From: Fluoribacter dumoffii NY 23
Lineage (GTDB): Bacteria; Pseudomonadota; Gammaproteobacteria; Legionellales; Legionellaceae
Length of the DNA: 64,000 nucleotides
NCBI RefSeq assembly: GCF_000236165.1
Contig: NZ_CM001373.1
Coordinates: forward strand, 3,625,574 to 3,689,573
Direction of reading: 5' to 3'
Positions within the stretch are counted from its first letter, which is position 1; every line of letters begins with the position of its first letter. Below, piece after piece: positions 59,584-64,000 of the stretch. Position numbers and translations under genes: made by a program. The notes beneath the pieces were generated by a model. The model made no database searches and was not told the origin of the DNA. It was given only the letters and a program-made list of their open reading frames with translations.

Positions 59584-60213
59584 GATGAACCTGTTAATAA
59601 AATTATGAGGCTGGCAATAATAGAGAACTTTTTTTCTACTGTCAATTTCAGCTTTTGATTATTTTTTGTATATATTCCATTTTTTTACTTCGAAGCGAAC
59701 GGCTTGTTAATAACATCATTCATTTAATTTTTTAAATTTTTGTTTGTTATTGATGTTTGATTCTCCTGTTGATAACTATTATTATTGGATTAATATCAAT
59801 AACTTAAACTAAAGATAACTATGTTTGTAAGCTCTATTTAAGCCTGTGATCTATCTGTATGTAGTTTTAAGTTTTCATTTATTCATCGTTTTATTAGCAA
59901 CTTATTCCCGTTATTTGATCGAGTTTATTCATAGTTAATTTCATTCAATGTGCTTTAATATTTATCTTTTGAATAGAGATTCTATTTGGATACCTAGAGA
60001 CAGGGTATGGGGTAAATATAAATAGCAATTTTGAAAAATCGGCACTTGTATTAAGCATCTTCGCTTTCCATCATGCTCAAGAGAATATGTCAGTGTAAAA
60101 TATATTTGATTTTTGTTTATATATTTAACAATATTCTGGTAAACTATATTATGAGCAACTAGTGATTTTTTTATTCACTAGCCTGAGAGTTTTGTGGGGG
60201 GTAGGGGCGTATT
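59584..60213. other. long AT-rich spacer upstream of rpmH
   Basis: A 630-base gene-free region, very AT-rich, between divergent rpmH and the lipase gene. Beyond the rpmH promoter it holds TGTTGATAA at 59767-59775, one base from the reverse complement of a DnaA box. The lipase ribosome site is the G-run near 60196-60205. No tRNA, small gene or repeat array was found. In many gammaproteobacteria the origin lies next to rpmH, so this could be a relic, but one near-match is weak evidence. Confidence 0.4.
59617..59645 (-). promoter_or_regulatory. sigma70 promoter of rpmH
   Basis: On the minus strand a perfect TTGACA (59645-59640) and TATTAT (59622-59617) are separated by 17 bases. The predicted start is about 25-30 bases before the rpmH ATG, giving a short leader. 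The strength fits ribosomal protein expression. Confidence 0.85.
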
Positions 60214-61329
60214 ATGTCAAAATGCACTATAGGGTTACTGCTTAATGCAGCAAATCTCGTTTATCGTATTGAAGGAGAAAACAATGATTTGCGTCAAGAT
60301 GAATCTCATGGTGATTACGTAGCCACACAGCAACTGCTCCAGGAGGTCAATAGTTCAGGATACAGCCTCACCTCTGATAAAACTAATCCCCGCGTTAAAA
60401 ATTCCAAGGGATTAGCCGCAGCCTGTTTTGCCCCCAACGATGAACAATCACCCGTTATTATTGCTTTTAGAGGAACAGATTCTCTTAGAGATATGTATTC
60501 TAATATGAATTTAACATTAATGGGGATGGTGGAAAAAAATTTACGTGAAGAAGCTTTTTCTTTTTATACAAAGATAAAAAATAAATATCCTGGCAGAGAA
60601 ATTGTAATAACCGGACACTCTCTGGGAGGGCATTTGGCTCAGTATGTAGGGGCTAAAGCTTATGCTACTGAAGAGAATCTGAGAAAAGAACGAAGTTTGC
60701 ATGTTCGGACGTTTAATACAGCCCCCATTGATACTCTCTATGGGCAATTAATTTTAAAAAATAGACCTGGAATTTTTGCGCAATTTTGTAATTACAGGTT
60801 AGATCAGGATTTGGTAAGTCGATTACCTGTGCAAAACTATTATGGAAATACTTATTCCTTTTCTACTTCTTTAGGTGCGATTGCCTCCCACCCGCTTAGA
60901 GCAATGAGAAAAGTTTATCCTGATAATATAAAAAATTTGGAAGTGGGGGGGATTAATGTTGCGCACCGGGATTTAAATACACTGAAAGAAATGGTTGTCG
61001 GTATAAAAGAAACCTATGCAGTTCACATAAAAGGTCAATGGTTTGCCAAATATCGAATGGGAAGTAAAAATAAAGAAATTATCGATGAGGCGTTAAACTC
61101 AATTACTGAAAAGTTATATGAAAACCCACCTGATTTTTCGGCTGCCCTGAATTTGGTTGATTCTGCCAAAACAAGGGTTTCAGGTCCTGTATCAACCTCT
61201 TTATTGAATCTTTTAGAGCAAGAAATCAATAATGTGAAAGAGGAATACACCTTGGAAAATGATAAGGTAAAACCCGCCAGCGAAACCATGCCTGAAGAGC
61301 CAGTACAAGACATTTCCCCCGGTTTTTAG
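60214..61329 (+). CDS. class 3 (fungal-type) lipase-like protein
   Basis: A 371-residue protein with the lipase_3 pattern: an oxyanion-side motif IIAFRGTDSLRDMYSN, the nucleophile elbow ITGHSLGGHLAQ (Ser136), an acid in RLDQDLVSRLP (Asp199) and His251 in VAHRDLNTLKEM. The triad order and the D-x-V-x-R-L-P context match triacylglycerol/phospholipases of this class. There is no signal peptide, so export would need another route such as Dot/Icm. The C-terminal 60 residues are charged and proline-rich (KPASETMPEEPVQD). It heads a plus-strand group of three orphans ahead of the probable origin. Confidence 0.85.
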   Translation: MSKCTIGLLLNAANLVYRIEGENNDLRQDESHGDYVATQQLLQEVNSSGYSLTSDKTNPRVKNSKGLAAACFAPNDEQSPVIIAFRGTDSLRDMYSNMNLTLMGMVEKNLREEAFSFYTKIKNKYPGREIVITGHSLGGHLAQYVGAKAYATEENLRKERSLHVRTFNTAPIDTLYGQLILKNRPGIFAQFCNYRLDQDLVSRLPVQNYYGNTYSFSTSLGAIASHPLRAMRKVYPDNIKNLEVGGINVAHRDLNTLKEMVVGIKETYAVHIKGQWFAKYRMGSKNKEIIDEALNSITEKLYENPPDFSAALNLVDSAKTRVSGPVSTSLLNLLEQEINNVKEEYTLENDKVKPASETMPEEPVQDISPGF

Positions 61330-61716
61330 GCTTCCGGGAGAGCAGGATTTTGGCCCGATTCACTTTTTGTGTGTCTATTGCAATTAAATGGATGAAAGAA
61401 TAAAGGGCTCTCGATAAGGATTGGGATGCGGAACCCTCAAGAATAGACAGTTGCAGAATATTCTAAAATCCATTTATTGAAACTAAGCTACTTTTCATGA
61501 AGCTAAGCCGCATGAAGGGATAGTCCTTTAATTCATATCGAGCAACAATAATTCATTTGCTTAACATGTTGTCAGCAGCGAGGCTTCGCTCTTAGAAACG
61601 GATTGTCTTTAAACCCTGGAGCCTATTTGTGCCAATCTATTTTTGTTGCCAGAACATATAATCCTTTCCTTTAATCTGGTAGAGTTTTATTTATAAAATT
61701 AAAGCAGAGCGCGAGT
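61330..61716. other. intergenic region after the lipase gene
   Basis: 387 bases with no credible gene. The only structure seen is a short stem AGCGA/TCGCT near 61577-61590. The next gene's start has only a weak ribosome site (GAGCGCGAGT). Confidence 0.35.
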
Positions 61717-62727
61717 ATGACCCTGTCTACAAAAGTTATTCTAGGTGCGTTAGGAAAAACTACCGCCTCCGCAAAAGAGTTTCCAATTGACCCCAATGCT
61801 CTCACAATGGAATATACCTTAGCCGAAGCGATTGATGCAAAACATGTACCTTTGGAAGATATGGATATGGTGGTGATCCTTTCCGGACGCAGTGGATTTT
61901 CAGGTTCTTATGTAGAGGCTGCTGACAAATTTGTATTGTGTGAAAAGGAGTACGACGAGTCGGACACAGTGCGTCGGGTTGAATACGGCATAAATCTTGC
62001 GAAGCAATGCACCCAAAATAATTTAAAAATCGGAATTACCCGGCCAGTATATATTTATTTCAATGGGGTTCAGCGGCAAAATGCTGAACTTAGAGCAATA
62101 TTGAATACTAAAGGGGAGTATTGTGGGTATCCTGCACAGTTCTTCATTATCGATGCCATTCCTTTTGACAATACCCTCGGGCAAGTCCTTGGACTAAGTC
62201 GATTTCTTGATACGTATTGGACTTCCTTTTCCAAAATCCATCACTTGTCCCGCCCGCCAAATCTTATACTTTGTACCAGTAGCTACCATATCCCCCGGGT
62301 AACCCTTGCCCATGGTGCAAACTCCCCTTTACTCACCCCTACCTTTTGGCAAAATCAGCCGGAGTTGGTAAATAAATTATCACCCCAGATGCGCGAATAT
62401 ATTTTAAATCCGGGCGAGATTCTTAAAAAATCGACCTTAATGGTATTAGGGTGTGACAGACAAATTACCGCAAATCCACACTGGGAAAAAGATTTAAAAG
62501 GGGATATGGAAGCTCGGGTTCGCTACTCATTCCTACAGAAAGTTCCTTCGATTGCGCAACACCGTGCTGATAATGACGTGACCGTCAAGAAGGCTCTGGT
62601 TTTAAGAAGTTTTTATACTATTCGGGATGAGATAGGGTTCACAAAGAGGCATCCACAACCCCTGGAAGATGTAAAGCAAGACCAGCGAGAAAATGAACAC
62701 CAATCCGGCATGCCGTTAACTATTTAA
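61717..62727 (+). CDS. DUF218/YdcF-like hypothetical protein
   Basis: A 336-residue soluble protein. The first half has VVILSGRSGFSGS and a long acidic section. The part around LILCTSSYHIPRVTL resembles the YdcF/DUF218 strand that ends T-S-x-x-H-x-x-R. The C-terminal 60 residues are polar, with EDVKQDQRENEHQ. Named DUF218 members bind SAM or process envelope sugars in other bacteria, but the match here is partial. No membrane segment is visible. It follows the lipase on the same strand, separated by a 387-base gap. Confidence 0.45.
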   Translation: MTLSTKVILGALGKTTASAKEFPIDPNALTMEYTLAEAIDAKHVPLEDMDMVVILSGRSGFSGSYVEAADKFVLCEKEYDESDTVRRVEYGINLAKQCTQNNLKIGITRPVYIYFNGVQRQNAELRAILNTKGEYCGYPAQFFIIDAIPFDNTLGQVLGLSRFLDTYWTSFSKIHHLSRPPNLILCTSSYHIPRVTLAHGANSPLLTPTFWQNQPELVNKLSPQMREYILNPGEILKKSTLMVLGCDRQITANPHWEKDLKGDMEARVRYSFLQKVPSIAQHRADNDVTVKKALVLRSFYTIRDEIGFTKRHPQPLEDVKQDQRENEHQSGMPLTI

Positions 62728-62898
62728 CTAAAAAAGCTATAACTTTATCTTTTAGATAAAAGAAAATCCATTTTTAAAAATAACAGATAATTATCAATTT
62801 TTATTTCCATAATGGGTTGTGGTGTTTATAAAATTGCCCATTTTCGGAAAACTTTTATTCGCGCGCTGCATGTTGATAATTAGATTTTTGGGTTAATC

Positions 62899-63900
62899 AT
62901 GATATTTTTTAAATCGGTTGTGAATGCCATTGGATCGGGAGCTGGTGTAGCATGGCCCCTTTTTGGTATTTTATTTGCACTTCTTGGTGGTTCAGTTGCC
63001 AGTTTTTTTTCGTTAACTTTCGCAATTATCTCTATAGCTCTTTTTTTTATGGTGAGCCTTCCTGTTTTTTATTTTTCCTATCAGGAAATGAAAGAGCATG
63101 AAGAAATTCTACAGGTACAACTGTTTAAAAATCAAAACAAATTATTGGCAGATATTAAGAACTACATCGAGACTCTCGAGCAATATGCCATCAGTGAAAA
63201 AAAAACCGTAAACCGGGAGGAGTTATTCAAACGCATCTTAATGATGGATCTCAATACAATAGCCAGTGAGGATGCTAATTCACCCTTATATTCTATTTTA
63301 TTGTTACTTTATGAAGAATATAAATTAAAGCACACGCTTCCCAGTAACCCAATTATTATGGATCGCATCATGCACACTATCTCACTTGCACCGGTGCCCT
63401 TATCCAAAAAAATAGTTCCATCTTTTTTCAGTTTTGTAGGTACTTTTGGTTCCTTAACCGGATGCAGTGCCGGTGTTTCAGGGTTATTGAGCGGCATAGG
63501 GCTGTTTTCAAGTTTTACCGTCTATCCGCTGTTGGGAGGGGGTATTTTAGTCGGGGCATTAATTTTGGGGGGAATTATGGCATATAATTCCATGCTTAAA
63601 GCCGTTGATGATTATAAAAAAAATCTATTAAATCAGTCCTTAAAAGCAATGCATCGACAATTAAGTAAGGCCACAATTGAACGTGAGATAAATACCAAGC
63701 TAAATCAAGCATTCAATAACTTAAGCGAGCAAAAAGACACAAAGGAAGGCTCAGCTCCTAATCAACCTGGCATCATAGAGTCTTTTTCTTGCCGTCCCAT
63801 TGCCAAGAAATCATTTACTTTCTTGTCCTTTTTTAAAGTACAGCAAACAGATTTCAACAAGCCACAAAATGATGGACCTCCACTTTACATTTTTTCTTAA
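62899..63900 (+). CDS. orphan membrane protein
   Basis: A 333-residue protein with an N-terminal pair of hydrophobic helices (about 12-60), a charged helical middle with one coiled section (EEILQVQLFKNQNKLLADIK), and a second Gly-rich hydrophobic pair (about 172-229, GCSAGVSGLLSGIGLFSS and GGGILVGALILGGIMAY). The C-terminal 80 residues are polar. The design, two hydrophobic hairpins around a coiled middle, recalls the 415-residue protein at 10457 and other Legionella secreted substrates. No family is recognised. It lies immediately upstream of the DnaA-box pair at the window end. Confidence 0.5.
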   Translation: MIFFKSVVNAIGSGAGVAWPLFGILFALLGGSVASFFSLTFAIISIALFFMVSLPVFYFSYQEMKEHEEILQVQLFKNQNKLLADIKNYIETLEQYAISEKKTVNREELFKRILMMDLNTIASEDANSPLYSILLLLYEEYKLKHTLPSNPIIMDRIMHTISLAPVPLSKKIVPSFFSFVGTFGSLTGCSAGVSGLLSGIGLFSSFTVYPLLGGGILVGALILGGIMAYNSMLKAVDDYKKNLLNQSLKAMHRQLSKATIEREINTKLNQAFNNLSEQKDTKEGSAPNQPGIIESFSCRPIAKKSFTFLSFFKVQQTDFNKPQNDGPPLYIFS

Positions 63901-63951
63901 GAGGAGGGATGGGGCGTGAAACCACTTTCTTTTTTCGGCCCTGACAAAGAA

Positions 63952-63976
63952 ATATCCACACTTTTTTTGTGGATAA
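63952..63976. other. inverted pair of DnaA-box-like sites
   Basis: TGTGGATAA at 63968-63976 is an exact consensus DnaA box in reverse orientation. ATATCCACA at 63952-63960 differs from TTATCCACA at one base in the forward orientation. The eight inner bases TATCCACA/TGTGGATA also pair as a stem with a seven-base spacer, so a role as terminator for the preceding gene is possible. Two boxes this close in an intergenic region suggest the origin or dnaA promoter begins here. Confidence 0.55.
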
Positions 63977-64000
63977 CTTTTCTTTATTCCAAACCCTGAG

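Noticed and set aside
59584..60213. Complete replication origin next to rpmH
   Set aside because: Only one near-match to a DnaA box is present and dnaA is not adjacent; the exact box at the window's right edge is the better candidate.

Overview
The window looks like a chromosome segment from a Legionella species or a close Legionellaceae relative. The basis is AT-rich gammaproteobacterial gene content, the conserved order rsmI / lpoA-yraN-diaA-BON lipoproteins, the full atp operon, and the rpmH-rnpA-yidD-yidC-mnmE cluster. Scattered between these housekeeping genes are large, Legionella-style orphan proteins with eukaryote-directed features. I could run no searches: names rest on motifs I read in the translations plus family knowledge, and the genus assignment is inference. 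No insertion sequence, prophage or CRISPR array was seen.

Layout. 1-4.9 kb: small accessory genes (alpha/beta hydrolases, an NTF2-like secreted protein, a YjlB-like cupin, a frameshifted methyltransferase remnant). 4.9-9.4 kb: cfa and rapA. 9.5-15 kb: two orphan membrane/coiled-coil proteins, a glutathione transferase, a thiolase and an orphan membrane protein. 15.2-20.3 kb: a glycerophosphodiesterase, Sua5/TsaC, tRNA-Leu(CAG), a YfcH-like epimerase, an ornithine-cyclodeaminase-like enzyme and psd. 20.3-29.5 kb: an effector-like island of three very large minus-strand genes interrupted by one small Rossmann gene. These are a 949-residue protein with an atypical-kinase catalytic loop, a 761-residue orphan, and an 858-residue SidF-like protein with a CX5R phosphatase loop and C-terminal membrane segments. 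29.6-35.8 kb: a complete RND efflux operon (outer-membrane factor, adaptor, pump). 36-40.9 kb: parC and a CHASE3-PAS-GAF-GGDEF diguanylate cyclase. 40.9-47.9 kb: atpIBEFHAGDC, with a readable sigma70 promoter in front and a 14-bp perfect-stem terminator behind. 47.9-53.9 kb: gloA, envelope lipoproteins, diaA, yraN, lpoA and rsmI. 54-55.6 kb: a multi-membrane-segment protein ending in a CAAX-type tetrapeptide behind an acidic E-block, the clearest host-directed signal in the window. 55.8-59.6 kb: mnmE-yidC-yidD-rnpA-rpmH. 59.6-64 kb: a long AT-rich spacer, a class-3 lipase, a DUF218-like protein and a membrane protein, ending in an inverted pair of DnaA-box-like sequences, so the origin/dnaA may lie just beyond position 64000.

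The most interesting content is the set of candidate Dot/Icm substrates: a variant phosphoinositide phosphatase, an atypical kinase-like protein, and a membrane protein with both an E-block and a prenylation box. Each is a testable prediction, not an established function.
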